The notes under the pieces were generated by a model, which did not search any database, was not told where the DNA came from, and was given only the letters and a program-made list of their open reading frames with translations. DNA of 64,000 nt from Cricetomys ansorgei (Eukaryota > Chordata > Mammalia > Rodentia > Nesomyidae). The position numbers and the translations under genes were made by a program. Below are positions 45,855 through 59,645 of the stretch, one piece after another. The stretch spans positions 72,645,501 to 72,709,500 of the forward strand of contig JAMJFZ010000199.1 in NCBI GenBank assembly GCA_026225945.1, written 5' to 3'. Within the stretch, counting starts at the first letter, position 1. Every line of letters starts with the position of its first letter.

Positions 45855-46065
45855 GAATTTTATTTTTAATTCTATGTATATGTGTTTGTGTGTCTGCGAG
45901 TTTGTGCGTATGAGGGTAGAGCTTGTGGCAGCCAGAAGAGTGTCTGATGCCCTGGAGCTGGAGTTCCAGGGGCTTGTGAGTCGCCTGATGTGGGCGCTGG
46001 GGCTTTGAACTCTGGTCCTCTGTGAGAGCAGTACTCTTAGTTGTTGGGTCACTTCTCTTATCCCA
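45855..46065 (-). mobile_element. Antisense B2 SINE
   Basis: GCCCTGGAGCTGGAGTTCCA, GCGCTGGGGCTTTGAACTC and GAGAGCAGTACTCTTAG are the reversed body and tRNA-like head of B2. Confidence 0.7.
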
Positions 46066-46559
46066 GCCTTTTATGTGGGTGCTGAGGACTCAAACTCAGG
46101 TCCTAATGCTTGCACAGCCATCGCTCTCTCTGCTCATGCCCTTCCTCCTGCCCGGAGCCCTCCATGCCACCGGGGTTGTCTTCCTCAGTCTCCAACTCTC
46201 AGAGCACACTATGGGTTCCCCAGTCCCGCTGACTGCTCTGCCCATGGAGATCCTCAGAAGCCAGCATTCATTCTTTCTGCTTCTCACACTCAAGCTGCTA
46301 CTCCCATCCACGGGTGGGGGTGCGGGTTGGGGTTAGGGTGGGTTCTTTTTCTCATCCCCATGGAACCAGGCCCAGAAGCCAGCATCAAACTCTTGATCTT
46401 CTTTCTTTGACACCCTGAGAGCTGGGATTACAGATGTGTGCCACATGCTTGGATATGTACCTATTTAATTCTTAACTCACTAATTCCCCCCGCCCCCCAG
46501 ACATGAGTTTCAAGGGTGGGGACCAGGTCTGCTGCTATCACGGTCAGTTCCCGCATTGG

Positions 46560-46655
46560 GCACAGTGAGTGATATGGCACTCGAACTCAGAGATCTGCCT
46601 GCCTCTGCCTCCCGAATGCTGGGAGTAAGTTGCTGCCACCGCCAGGCAATACATC
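46560..46655 (-). mobile_element. Antisense B1 fragment
   Basis: GAACTCAGAGATCTGCCTGC and CCCGAATGCTGGGAGTAAG are the 5' half of a reversed B1. Confidence 0.6.
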
Positions 46656-46723
46656 CTCTTTCAATGCATGTTATTGTATCTTTTCTGTCCCTCTGGCTGA
46701 CACAGGAGAGAGAGGCTGAGAAA

Positions 46724-46812
46724 ATGGAGGAGGAGGAGGAGGAGGGAGGGGGGAGGAGGAGGGAGGAGGAAGAAAGGAGGAGAGGGAGGAGGAGGAGAAG
46801 GGGGAGGAGACA
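46724..46812 (+). repeat. GGA-rich polypurine tract
   Basis: About 85 nt of almost pure purines (GAG, GGA, GGGA units). It is able to form a triplex in principle. Confidence 0.9.
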
Positions 46813-49259
46813 GAAAGAGAACACTAATGTGCAAAGTTTGGCTTCCTGCTCTGGGCTGGGTGCTAGAGACAGGTTCCAGCCATCCGCCCTCACACTGTGC
46901 CCCTGTATCCTGACAGATGCTAGGAGCACAAAGCACACACACCCTTGATGCACGGTCCATGTGTCCTGTGATCCCAGCCTCTGTGACACAGGATGTGTTG
47001 GGGTCTTCCCGCCTACCCGCACACATCAGTGCATAGGTGAACTGGGCCGCAGATAAGGACTGCAGCGAATCATGAGTGGAGCCGAGCACAGCCTCTGCCC
47101 CACGCCAGTCTTCCCTTTTCTCCTTGCCACAGCGCGTCTTTGCTCCTGTGAGAGCGAGATCGAGTCTTGCAGCCTGAACAAACATGCTTCTGTGAGCGGA
47201 CCAGATTCCAGAAGTGTGTGTGCATGTGTGCATGTGTAGGTGTAGGGTGCTCGTGCACAATGGCATGGGTGGACACACACACGTGCACATGTGCTTTGGG
47301 CCTAGTTGTGTCTTTAAGATATGCATAACTGAGTCCATATGCACACATGCCCTTACGGATTTGGGCAGCGGTATTCAGGTAAATGTTTAACAAGTTGCTC
47401 TTCATTAAGAACATCCTACTTTGTGGCTTTCGTTTGTGGTGTGAAAATTTCCACGGGGGTCACATTAAGCTGCCGAGGGATGTAGCACCTTCTGAGCTGG
47501 GAGATGGGAAGAGGCGCACACAGTTGGACTGCAGGAGCTGTGGAAATCTGCTGACTATCTGGGAACTGTATTTGCATCTGTGACAACCAGCGGTAGGCAG
47601 GGCCAAGTCCTGCCTGTGGCTGGCAGGGAGGAGTCTACATGCTGGCCAGGAGATGCAGAGCCTCTGTGCTAGTGGTGTAGGAAGGAGCTGGCTGGCACCA
47701 GCCAGCTTTTTACGTGTCACTTGGAAACTAGTCAAAACTGACGCTCCTTGTTAGGCTGGCCTTGACACTCTTTGAGACAGCACACTCTGCCTTTCCGTGT
47801 TGATGCTCTGAGAGACGGTGGCTGGAAGTATGCAGAAAAGGAACCAGTCTGGTGTGGGGATGGAGGAGGAGGGAGCTATACCTCAGACCTCTAGACCGTG
47901 GGATGATGGGCAAGGTTGTGGGGGCAAGAGGCTGGGGCCCTGGGCTGCTTAAAGCCAGTTTGCTGGACATGTGACTTTCTCTGGCCTCCAACTGGAGCTC
48001 TCATCAACAAGGAATAGGACATCCCAGAAATCTCTATAGCCCGTGACTTGACCTACTGGAATCAGAGTCCTGAGGCTGGGTTTGCAGTGTTGGCGTCTCT
48101 GTTCAGAAGCCACAGGGAGGCTGGGATGTAGTTTATATCGGTGGAACTCCTGCCTAGCATGCATGAAGCCCTTGTCCCAGCCCTTGAACACATAAATATA
48201 GTGATGGTACCCTCAATCATGGGTTTCATAGGGTGCTCAAGGCCAGACTGGGCTACGGGAGAATGTCTTTTTAAAAAAGTCATACTAAGACTCATCTGCC
48301 ACTAGATAAAGTCAGGAACCCTGATGTAGTCTTAGCTGGCCTTCAGGGACCCTGCTCTAGTTCTGTCCAGACCAGGAGGAAACAGACTTCTGGCCAAGGA
48401 GATACATTTGCCCTGAGGCCTCACTCTGTTCTAGCTTCTTCTTTGGAGCCTGGCACTCTGGATTTCTGCCCAAAGGGTCCTGCAGAACTGGCTTCCATCT
48501 GTGCTCCCAAAGGTGAGTTTTTCTAGAAGTGACTGTTTTAAGAAGCCCGGGAGTGTGTCTCTCAATGGGAAGTATCCTGCACCTGGTGAGTGGAGGTGGA
48601 GACTGGGAGGGAGGGGCAGGTTGAGGTAAAGAAACCGGGTCAGGACAGACCCTGCTGTTACCATGAGGCACAGGACTGGACAGGGTAAGAATTCTCCAAA
48701 TGAACCTTGAGTTTCCTTCGCCATGAAGGTGCGTGGTCAGGACAGGAGAGAACATGTTGCTAGGCTCAGTTTGATTCGTAGCTGTTGCATTTGGCTTAGG
48801 ATCTCTGAACCTCCTTTGGTGAGCTTGCCTTGGACCCCATGATCATTCAAGGTGATCTCCAAAGAGCCTGGGATTTAAGGGGCGCTTTACAATGTGTCCC
48901 CTGGAGGCTGAATTGAGCAGGGCATTCTGAATAGTGGACCTTTCTGTAGACCTTTCTGGGCCTTAGGGTGTGGGGCCTTGCTCATCTTGGTTTGGTGTGG
49001 CTCTTTTATCTCTCTAGTCCTGGGAACTGGGTAGTGGCTCAGCTCCGTCCTCTAACATTAGACCAGAGCTTGCCTCACAAAGACCTTCTGGCAGTCTCCA
49101 GGCACAGTCAGCCACCTCTGTTCATGTCAGCTTTGGAACCATAGCATCTGGAGCCCTACAGTCCCAGAGCTGGGTGACAGGCTGTGGTTGTCTGTAGTGA
49201 CTTCTATCTCCTCCCCCTGCCTTGTCTTGTTTTTCTAAATGATAATACTAAAATAATCA

Positions 49260-49400
49260 GGTAGGGATCGAGAGACGGCCCAGTCGGTGAAACGCTGACC
49301 ACACAAGCATGAAGACCTGAGTTTAAATCCCCAGAATCCATGTACAAGCTGGGCTCAGGTGTGTGAGACCCCTTCCAATAATACTGACAAAACAGGCCAG
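49260..49400 (+). mobile_element. B2-like SINE, diverged
   Basis: GATCGAGAGACGGCCCAG, GACCTGAGTTTAAATCCCCA and AGAATCCATGTACAAGCTGG; sense orientation. Confidence 0.55.
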
Positions 49401-49647
49401 TGAATGCCACGCTTCTTAACAAAGGAATACTCATGTGTCAGAGGAGAATGATGGCGGCTGTCGGTGAGACAGCTGGAGCTCTGGCTGGCAAGCTAATGGT
49501 TCCACTCTAAACCAACCTGGCTTCTATTTCTGTTTCCTCACCCCATCCATGGCATATCCACCTGACCTCTAGATCAAGAGCAACAGGTTCAGAACGGTGT
49601 CAGGAAGGTGGGTCAAGTTGGCTATCAGGCTGGGAGACAGCTGCGTT

Positions 49648-49718
49648 GATAGTGTGCTTACCTAGCATGCATGAGGCCCTGGGTTTGGTCCCACCACTGG
49701 GTGAAAGGGATATGATCA
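49648..49718 (+). mobile_element. ID-like SINE
   Basis: TGCTTACCTAGCATGCATGA then GGCCCTGGGTTTGGTCCC match the tRNA-Ala-derived ID/BC1 family core. A related diverged copy is at about 48120-48190. Confidence 0.55.
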
Positions 49719-50574
49719 AAGAACTGCCCCCCAACTCCAATCATATACCAGAGGAGTGTTTTCTAAGTCTTCATTTGATATGAAACCCCTGCTTTCTTCT
49801 AATCCAGCTTGGCATCACAGCTTTTAAAGTGAGGAGTGAACCAAATGAAACAGATCCTGTTTACATATAGAGGCGTTAAGGGCCCTCCTTCCATGAGCTG
49901 ACCAGCCAGGACTGGGTACCAGCCTTGTTTTTCACCAGCCATCAGACAGGGCCTTTCTCCAAGGTCAATGTCAAACACGCCGGGTGGCGTTCCCTCTTGC
50001 TTTCTCCACTTTATCAAGTTGAGGGGCTCCTAGAAGACCCTCCCCATTCTCGTGCCAGCCCTTGGCTCCCTCTGGAGATTCTCAACTGTAGGGAGCCCTC
50101 AGAGCATACCCCTGAGTCATGTCCATTCCAGGCTGCGTAAACAAGGAGGGGGTCGGACGATGGGTTGGGGCTTGTTCGTTAAAAGGGGAGAGGGTAGCTC
50201 AAGGATGGTAGAAGCTTTGCTTTCAGAGATGGAGGCACAGTCATGTCGGAAAGGACCAGCGATACTGGAGTGTAAAGGCAGTGGAAGGACAGTGACAGCA
50301 GGGACTTGTCAGAGAGCTGCTTGGCACTGGCTCCAGCTACCTTTTGAGGGGGTGAGCCCCCTGTCACTGGAGGCATGCAGTCATCATCAGGGAATACTGA
50401 AGAGAGGGGATTCATGACTTCGAGAGTTGGGGCACCTTACTGCCTGTCGTCGGTCACCCCTCAACTCGGAGTGTTCACACCAACTCTGAGAACTGCTTTA
50501 AATGAGATGCCAGGAGTTGGGAAAGCAATTAAAGGAATTAATGGAAGTAAGGACCAAGCTATAAAAAAAAAATC

Positions 50575-50580
50575 TTTATT
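50575..50580 (-). terminator. Cacng2: Candidate distal Cacng2 polyadenylation signal
   Basis: AATAAA on the minus strand about 3.4 kb past the stop codon, followed in transcript direction by sequence that resumes an ordinary intergenic look. Use is unproven. Confidence 0.35.
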
Positions 50581-51789
50581 TCATGTACCAGGATTTTTTT
50601 GTTGTTGTTGATTTGTTTTGTTTTTAGGTTTCTTCTTTTTAAAATTTTTTTCTGTTAACAGTCTGAAAAAAAAAAAAGGACCCACCAAGAAAATAAAATG
50701 GAAGTTGGGTTTTTGAATTGATCAGAGCTGGGTATGAGCTGTCAGTTACCACAGGAAGCATTGCCCATTCCTTCCAGGCCCCCCACCCCCTAGCCCTTTC
50801 TTGGTCAGCCACAGTGATGTTACCTCTCACCCACAAATGTTTGGGTGGCCTGACCCCAGGTCTTACTGCCTGGAAAGAAGTCGGACTGCTGCTCACGTAA
50901 TTGTCCAGAGCTTGGGAAGCTGGGGCCAAGGTTTCTCCATGGAGAGGTGCTCACTTGCACGTCCCTTTCCTGTGTCTCTAGGCCTCCATCTGATATAGTT
51001 TGGAATCTGCTGGGGCATGGGCAGGGCTGAGTGAGGGGGGATAAGGTGCTGTTTTTGTCCAGTTTGGAAGATGCTCTGACCTCACTGTCTGTTAACTGGC
51101 CCACATTTCTGAGCCATGGGGCCCAAGGCCTCCCCTGAACTTCTGGGCTGGGCTAGCAGGTGGTCTGCCTTGTGCTGACCTGGGAGAGGAATGTTCCTCT
51201 TACAGACATAAGACCGGAAGCTATAGAAGTCTTCTTCCGCTTACCCTCTAATTCCCAGAGCGTTCCATCAGAGAGCCCTCAGAGCAGGCCTGGTGTCAGG
51301 GTCACAGAGACAGGCAGGAAGTTGGTTGATGCTGGAAGAGCTGAGCTCTCACTCGGGGTGAGGGGTGAGGCTGCTAGGAAGTTGTTTTTAGCCTGGGTCT
51401 CATTGTCTGATCCGGCTCTTGCCACTTTGGGGAAGGAAAAGGGGAAACCTGAGTGCTCCAATTGACTCTGGGGCGCAGGCCGAACTGGGCTGATACTTGC
51501 CCGGGAGAGTGCTGGGCAAACATTCTGTCCATACTGGGAGATCTTTCACAAAAGACCTGCTTTTTTCATTGACCCCAAAGACAGTAGGGGACCCGTGTCT
51601 CAAAGAAGTCCCTCCCGATTCTTTATGACTGGGGTTATAACATTCAAAAAGGGAAGGCAAATGAGGAGCTTTGGGGACTGTGGGCCTCCTCTGTCTGCAT
51701 GGCAGGGTGGGTTGTTCACATGTGTGAATTTTTGCTTTGACACTGAATGTGGGGGTGGGGGCTGGGGAACACAGTGAGGAGGCACATGG

Positions 51790-51790
51790 G

Positions 51791-51833
<43 letters not shown>

Positions 51834-51834
51834 G
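51790..51834 (+). repeat. GT-GA compound microsatellite
   Basis: About 13 GT units followed by about nine GA units, within the possible Cacng2 3' UTR. Confidence 0.93.
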
Positions 51835-52294
51835 TGGGGGGGATTTAGGAATGCTCTCAATGTCATCAGAACTGCTTTGATTGCTCCTGGCCATTTTCCA
51901 TTGGGCTGGGCTGGTGGCAGATCTTAAAAGTCACAGACACACAAAGTAAGAATGGGCCTTTGGAGCTCAAGCCAGTCTGTTCATGAGCTGACACAGCGGG
52001 AAGTCAAGACCCAGAGAGGCCATACAGCAGTGCAGTGCAGTCTAGAATACAGATGGGAGCCCTTCCATGTAAGAGAATGGTGTGTTCGCGTGTTTGCACG
52101 TGTTCACAGGTATGCAAGAGAGAGGGGTCGGGGCACACAGGAGCACAAAGGCCAGGGATGGAGTTGTTGGACTGGTTTCCATGGCTATGGAGGGCACAGG
52201 TCAGCTGCCTCTGAGCCACACCTCTGACTGTGTGTGTGAGATGGGCAGGGTTTTCCTGGAATGTGAACGTGAGTGGTTGCTGCAGTGCTGGGCC

Positions 52295-52372
52295 AGGAGG
52301 ACAGTGGCTGTGGGTGTGGCCTTGGGTGTGGCCATGGTGTGGCCATGGGTGTGGCTGTGGGTGGAAGGGGGG
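52295..52372 (+). repeat. GTGTGGCC-type G-rich minisatellite
   Basis: Imperfect tandem units of GGTGTGGCCATG/GGTGTGGCTGTG, six or so, within the possible Cacng2 3' UTR. Confidence 0.8.
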
Positions 52373-52693
52373 GTCCTCCTCTCTCCATCAGCAGCACCTC
52401 CCTGCAGGCAAGAAGAGACCTCTTCTGCAGTCCCAGGAAGATGGTGGGCCCTTCTTTCTCTTTCTCTGGCTCTGTTGTGTCCAGCTCACATCTCTCCCAA
52501 TGGGTTTTGTTAGGTTTGTTGTAATGGATTTCTATATTTGTTTTCTGTGTTGTCTTTACAAGTTCCCTGCTAAATTTTAAGTCCCCCACCCCACCCCAAT
52601 TTTTGTTTTCACAGTTTAAAGCTGGAAAAGAATTAAAAGAAAAAAATACTACTTGATTTTCTTGCAAGTAAATTCACTTATTATATATTTACA

Positions 52694-52721
52694 TTTATTT
52701 ATAGTCTGTGGTTTTTTTATT
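52694..52721 (-). terminator. Cacng2: Candidate proximal Cacng2 polyadenylation signals
   Basis: Two AATAAA hexamers on the minus strand (52721-52716 and 52699-52694) in an AU-rich stretch about 1.3 kb past the stop codon. Use is unproven. Confidence 0.4.
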
Positions 52722-53399
52722 AAAAAAAAATCACCACTTGTTTTTCCTTTTTCTTTTGTAAAAAGAAACCTTTTTGCAATGTCATTTTTGGACTCACTGG
52801 GCCCCCAGAGGGGCATCAGTGAGTCCACGGACCCCCAAAGGGTCAAAGAGCCCCCTTCCCAGGGGGCTGGGGGCCTGTGAGTGTGGGGGTCACCATCGCC
52901 CCAGGGTCATTAGTGGCCCTGAGGTGAGGGGTGAGGAGGGATGGCTGCTCTACATCCCCTGGGGGTGGGTGTCTCCTGCCTCCAAGGACAGGAGCTCGGG
53001 GTTAGCGACCCCCAAAGGCTCCCCCTGAGGATTCCAGGGATCTGGCTTCTCTGTGAGCCACCAGCAGTCATCCCTTCTCCTTCCCTTTCCTCAAGGCCTA
53101 GGAAGTCATCACAGTGGGTTAAGGACCATTAAGGACTGGGAACCTGGGGCTGGGTGGCCCCAGGTGCACCACCTCCAGGCACCTAACGGACAGGGACGGA
53201 CCAAGGGCTTGGGTCACCTGGAGGCCTGCAACTGCCCCATGGGTACTACTGGGTAGAGCTGGCTGTAGAGCCATTGAACTTCCCCAGCATCCCAGGGCCC
53301 AGCCAGGGATCCAGGGGCGTGGCAGTGACCATTGCTCCCCTGGCCCTGGGGGCCCTGAGACTCTACCCCTTACTCTCCCCGGGAGGCAGGGCCTGCTGG

Positions 53400-53930
53400 G
53401 GTTAAAGGGAAAATAATGCATTTTATTTATTTATTTATTCATTTATTTATTTTTTATTTTTAAACTTTCCCTGCAGTTAAAACAAAACAAAAACAAAAAC
53501 AAAGGCAACTTAAAACCCTAATAAATACTCTCTTGCTTTCCTCTTTTTTTTTTGTTTTTTTTTTTGTTTTTTTTGTTTTTTTTTTTTTTGCTTTACGTTA
53601 TCTTGGTTCCCTTTTATTTTTTCATTTAAATTGGTTTTTATTAAATGTTAAAATAATGGTACATGGGAAATCATGCATTTTCTTTTAGATTTATTTTTCT
53701 ATTTTAATTTTATCCCTCTTGCTTTGTTTAAAGTTTGTCTTCCCTCGGTTATATTTTTCCCCGCATAGCCTGTGGTTTTGATTTTGTTCCTCTTGTATTT
53801 TGTTGTTGTTTTTTGTTTTTTTTAAATTTGCTTGCTATGTTTTTCTCTTTTTTTGTTTTTTGTTTTTTTTTTGTTTGTTTGTTTGCTTGCTTGCTTTGTT
53901 GTTTTTTTGCGTGTGGAAAGTCTCCCCGTG
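53400..53930 (-). repeat. A-rich low-complexity part of the Cacng2 3' UTR
   Basis: T runs with TTTG and ATTT spacers on the plus strand, so A-rich with CAAA and AAAT units in the transcript. It begins about 60 bases past the Cacng2 stop. Confidence 0.8.
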
Positions 53931-53992
53931 GCTGCTGCGGTCCCTCCCCCGCCCGCGGGCCAAGCCTCTCGGGTCCCCCGGTCCCACGGTCT

Positions 53993-55987
<1,995 letters not shown>

Positions 55988-57345
55988 CTAGCCTCCTGCC
56001 TTTTGGCCTCCATGTTAGCTTGCCCTGGCACAGCCAGGCTCCTGGAATGTACCATTTCATTCAGTTGACTTCTGCCATGCTCAGCTTTCTCACCGAGGTG
56101 TCTTTCCTGTTCTTTTTCCCTCTGAAAACTTCTGCTCATTTGTCAAACCCAAGCTCAAAAGTCCCCTCCTCTGTGACACCCTCCCTGAATTCTTTACATA
56201 AAATCCATTAGCTCCCTCCGTGGTGCTTGGGGCGCCTGAGCATATTAGGCGTCAGGTGGAGTCACAGGCCTTGGCCTGGAATCTGGCTGTCGTGTTTATT
56301 AGCTATTTAAATTTGGGAACGTCGTCTTGTGTGGCCATGCCTCAGTAAGACAGGGATGGGCCGCCTCCCAGGATCACTGTGAGGATTAAATCAGTCAGTT
56401 CAGGTAATGGATTTATAAGATACGTTCACAGGGCAGTAAGCGACAGTTGTCATATTCAGTGCTTGTTGATATGTATATATTTCATCCTAAGCATAGAACT
56501 CAAGGGGCTATGCCTTCTTTTTATAGTTTCCTTCTGGAGACCCTCCGTGTGTACCCAGGCAGTGAATAAAGTGGTCCAGAAGGACCAGCAGGCAGACTCA
56601 TTGCAAAGGAAAAGCGAAAAGGAGACACAAGGAGACAACACCCAGGGCCTCCGGAAGGATCGGGGAAGGTCTGGGCAGGCAGGATGGGTAGAGAGCGCAG
56701 CTTAAGGAAAAGACAGAGTCCATAGAGGGAGGGTGGCATTGGGCATCGAGGGGGTAAGGACGCACCACCGGAGAGTGTGGCTGGGTGTGTCAGTCTGGGA
56801 AACAGCATCTGATGAATGCCAGTCTACAGAGGCTCCAAGGGTCCCTGCAAAGTCACATGCCTTTCCCTATCCAAAATCAACTACATAAGCAAGTGACATC
56901 AAGACCCAGCCGACTCCAGGTTCCTGGAACTACGGCCAGGACAGGGGTGGAGCCGACCAGGGGGAGGATGCCTGCTCACATAATGTGTCTCCTCCTCTCT
57001 GGGTACCTTCCCTCTTAGTGCTGTGGAGTGAACACAAGGCCCCCCCACATCCTACCACTGACCTACACCCTCAGCTCTCATTTTACTTTCCAGGATAGGG
57101 TGTAAGTTGCACAGGTTGTCCTTGAACACACTCTGTACTGTTGAAATTCAGATGTGTCTCCTCAGCTTTCTGTGTGCTGGGGTGACAGGTCTGAACCACC
57201 AGGCCCTGCCCTCCTTCAATGGCTTCTAAGTAAGGTGGGGTCTTTAGGCCGAGCCCAGGGCATAGTTTGGGGGTGAAGACACCAGCTATGTCCCTGCCCT
57301 TGTCCTTTTGGGTGGCCAAAGACTGAGAATCTATGGGAGGAAAGC

Positions 57346-57665
57346 CTCCTCTCTTCTCTCTCTCCTCCTCCTCCTCCTCTTCTTCCCCTCTCTCTCTCTT
57401 TCTCTCTCACCCCCCCTTCCCAATAGGTTCTTATGTAGTCCAGGCCTGCCTTGAACCAGGGATCCTCCTACCTCAGTCTCCCAAGTGTAGGGATTATAGG
57501 CATGCTTTGTCATGCTAGCTAGGGGATATCTTGGAGGAAGAAAGGAGAAGGAGAGAAGGAAGGGGGGAGGGGAGGAGGAGGATGGGATGGGAAAAGGAAA
57601 GGAGGTAGGGAAGAGGAGGGGAGGAGGGAAGGAGGAGGAGAAGAGGAGAGGGAGGATGGGAGAAA
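57346..57665. repeat. Polypyrimidine arm and complementary polypurine arm
   Basis: A CT-rich tract (57346-57420) and a GA/GGA-rich tract (57533-57665) lie about 110 nt apart on the same strand, with a degraded reversed B1 between them. The tracts are broadly complementary. Confidence 0.85.
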
Positions 57666-58002
57666 CTCCAGGTTTAGATACCCCTAGTTTGAGGTCTTCC
57701 AGGGCTACATCCATGTAGTGTGGAGCAGGTAGTGGGGCTCAGAGGAGCCATGTGTGTTAGGCTTTATATGAGTTCCATAGACACAGATGAGCACTTCCTG
57801 TCCTTAGCCTTAAGGCCCGAGGCTTGGGGATCCCTGCTTGTGTGGCGACTGTCCAGAGAAGATGAGAATCCTAGTGGGTTTTCTCACAAGTTGCAGTGAG
57901 CAGAAGAAATTCAGGGGCTTTTGTTAAGTGATGTGTTTGTGTATTGGGGGCATCCTAGGGTTCTCTTTCTTTGCCTCTTCCCTCCTCTCCTTCCTCTTCT
58001 TC

Positions 58003-58138
58003 CTTTTTTTGACAGGGTCTTTTGCAGTTCAGCCTGGCTAGAACTAGTTGTGTAGCCCAGGCTAGCCTCCAACTCCGTGATCCACCTGCCTCAGCCTTTG
58101 AGTGCTGGGATTACAGGGGTGTACCACCACAATCAACT
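58003..58138 (-). mobile_element. Antisense B1 SINE
   Basis: GACAGGGTCTTTTGCAG, TGTGTAGCCCAGGCTAGCCT and GAGTGCTGGGATTACAGGGG; full-length-like reversed copy in Cacng2 intron 2. Degraded relatives lie at 57088-57190 and 57425-57520. Confidence 0.7.
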
Positions 58139-58849
58139 TCAATTGATATTCTCTGTGTTGGTGGCAGAAGTGACTAACGTCCATGCCTGGGGAAGGACCA
58201 TGCCTAGGATGTGGCCTCTTGCCTCTGCCAGGGGTGGGGATAGGGAAACTGAGCCAACATTCTCTGTTAGTCCTCTTAGCCAGGTTCTCTGGTTTGTGAT
58301 CTCAGGCCACAGGGAACCAACTCCTATGGCCAGCACACTGTGAAATTGCTCTTCGGGGTGGGCAGCTGGTGGACAGCAGCACCCAGAGGCCATGCTGTTC
58401 CCTTTCTCCATCTGGCAGAGTGGGCGGGTGGCACTTGGTGAAACGGAGTATAGGGAATCCAGCTACTGCAGCTCTTCTGTTTGTCTTTCCCCTCTCTGGC
58501 CTCAGTCTGTACTCTGTTGGCGCTGTACTAGGGGGCCCCTGAGACCCCATTGTTGTGCTGGGACCCTTCCTCTAGACCAGATTGCCATCTTAACCGTTCC
58601 CCTGGCTTTACCCCAGTAGTCACAATGGCTAGCACACTGAAGGCAACCCCCCAGTTTCTGTTCACAGTGTTGAGTTCTATGAATATTAGCCCACTGGGAC
58701 TTGTTCCATTTTAATGGGATCAGGTGGCAGATATGCTTGCTGAGTTGGGAAGAACTTTCTAGGCTCTTGTATTCAGCCTGTGTCCCCTTCTTGTTAAAAT
58801 TGGCTGGTATGACCAATGACCATGAAAGTGGATGAGTAATAGGAGGAGT

Positions 58850-58852
<3 letters not shown>

Positions 58853-58893
<41 letters not shown>
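58853..58893 (+). repeat. GT microsatellite
   Basis: About 20 GT units in Cacng2 intron 2. Confidence 0.94.
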
Positions 58894-58896
<3 letters not shown>

Positions 58897-59442
58897 TTGG
58901 AAAGAGAAAGGAAAGAGGTGCAGAGAGACCCACAGGGAGAGAAAAAGGTAGAGAGGGGGCAGGGAGAGATCCAGACTGCCTCACTGGCTGTGTGGTCTGT
59001 GCCTGGCTTCACAGCCACAGCTGCCTCAGGGCGGCTGCGAAGATGAATCAGGCTACTGTCAGACTGGGGACACAGCCGAGTGCCCAGCACCCATTTGTTC
59101 TCTGTGATGTCTCGTGGAAGATATGTTGGGGGCACAGGGGACTATTTGGGGAGCACTGGCTGTGTTGGCACTGTGCCAGGCACTCCTCTCTATTCTGCTA
59201 TGGAGACTATGACCATCACTCAGGAGACTGCTGCCTGGGCATCTCTGCTGGCCATGCTGCCTGGCCCTGTGCCTAAGACTCAGATCAGAAAGGAGTATAG
59301 CCAGCTTCTCAACTGCTGCAGGGAGGAGCCTGGGCAACAAGTGCAGGCAGGGCATGTCCCCAAGGTGCCAGGAGATGCTGCTGTTATGACACCAGAGTGG
59401 GTGTGATTATTGTTTCTCATGTGCTTTAGAAATAATAAAAAT

Positions 59443-59507
59443 ATGTATCTACCTACTATCTACCTATCATCTACCTTTCTTTCTTTCTATCTATCTATCT
59501 ATCTATC
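59443..59507 (+). repeat. CTAC/CTTT/CTAT microsatellite
   Basis: Mixed tetranucleotide run ending in about six CTAT units. Confidence 0.9.
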
Positions 59508-59509
59508 AT

Positions 59510-59645
59510 TGACTGTGGGTGTGGGAAGAAAGTATGTGTACTGTGGTGTATGAGTGGAGGTCATAGAACAATTCGTGAGAGTTTCCTTCCATTATATGGG
59601 TCCCAGGCATTGAACTGTCAGGTTTGGTGACAGGCTGAGCCGTGG
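59510..59645 (-). mobile_element. Antisense B3-like SINE
   Basis: TGGAGGTCATAGAACAATTC and ATATGGGTCCCAGGCATTG with a reversed tRNA-like end; diverged. Confidence 0.45.

Larger units (their letters stand above)
35934..50569. other. Intergenic region between Eif3d and Cacng2, part 2
   Basis: No protein gene recognised on either strand. It is dominated by SINEs and simple repeats: CA/CT/TA at 36.6 kb, GATA at 41.1-41.5 kb, CA compound at 42.3-42.65 kb, CCAT at 44.1 kb, CT at 45.1 kb and GGA at 46.7 kb. Several hundred bases near 36.9-38.0, 39.7-40.6 and 47.4-49.2 kb are unique-looking but carry no identifiable feature. Confidence 0.6.
50570..53992 (-). other. Cacng2: Probable Cacng2 3' UTR
   Basis: No splice acceptor is needed after the stop. 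The sequence on the minus strand is A-rich with CAAA-type runs (53400-53930) and then AU-rich. AATAAA hexamers on that strand lie at 52694-52699, 52716-52721 and 50575-50580. The distal one is preceded by non-repetitive, fairly GC-balanced sequence. The real end could be any of these; a 3' UTR of 1.3-3.4 kb is inferred, not shown. Confidence 0.5.

Noticed and set aside
46661..47344. 227-codon minus-strand open frame
   Set aside because: Half of it is Pro/Ser/Leu translation of a GGA tract, the rest has no family features and no splice context.
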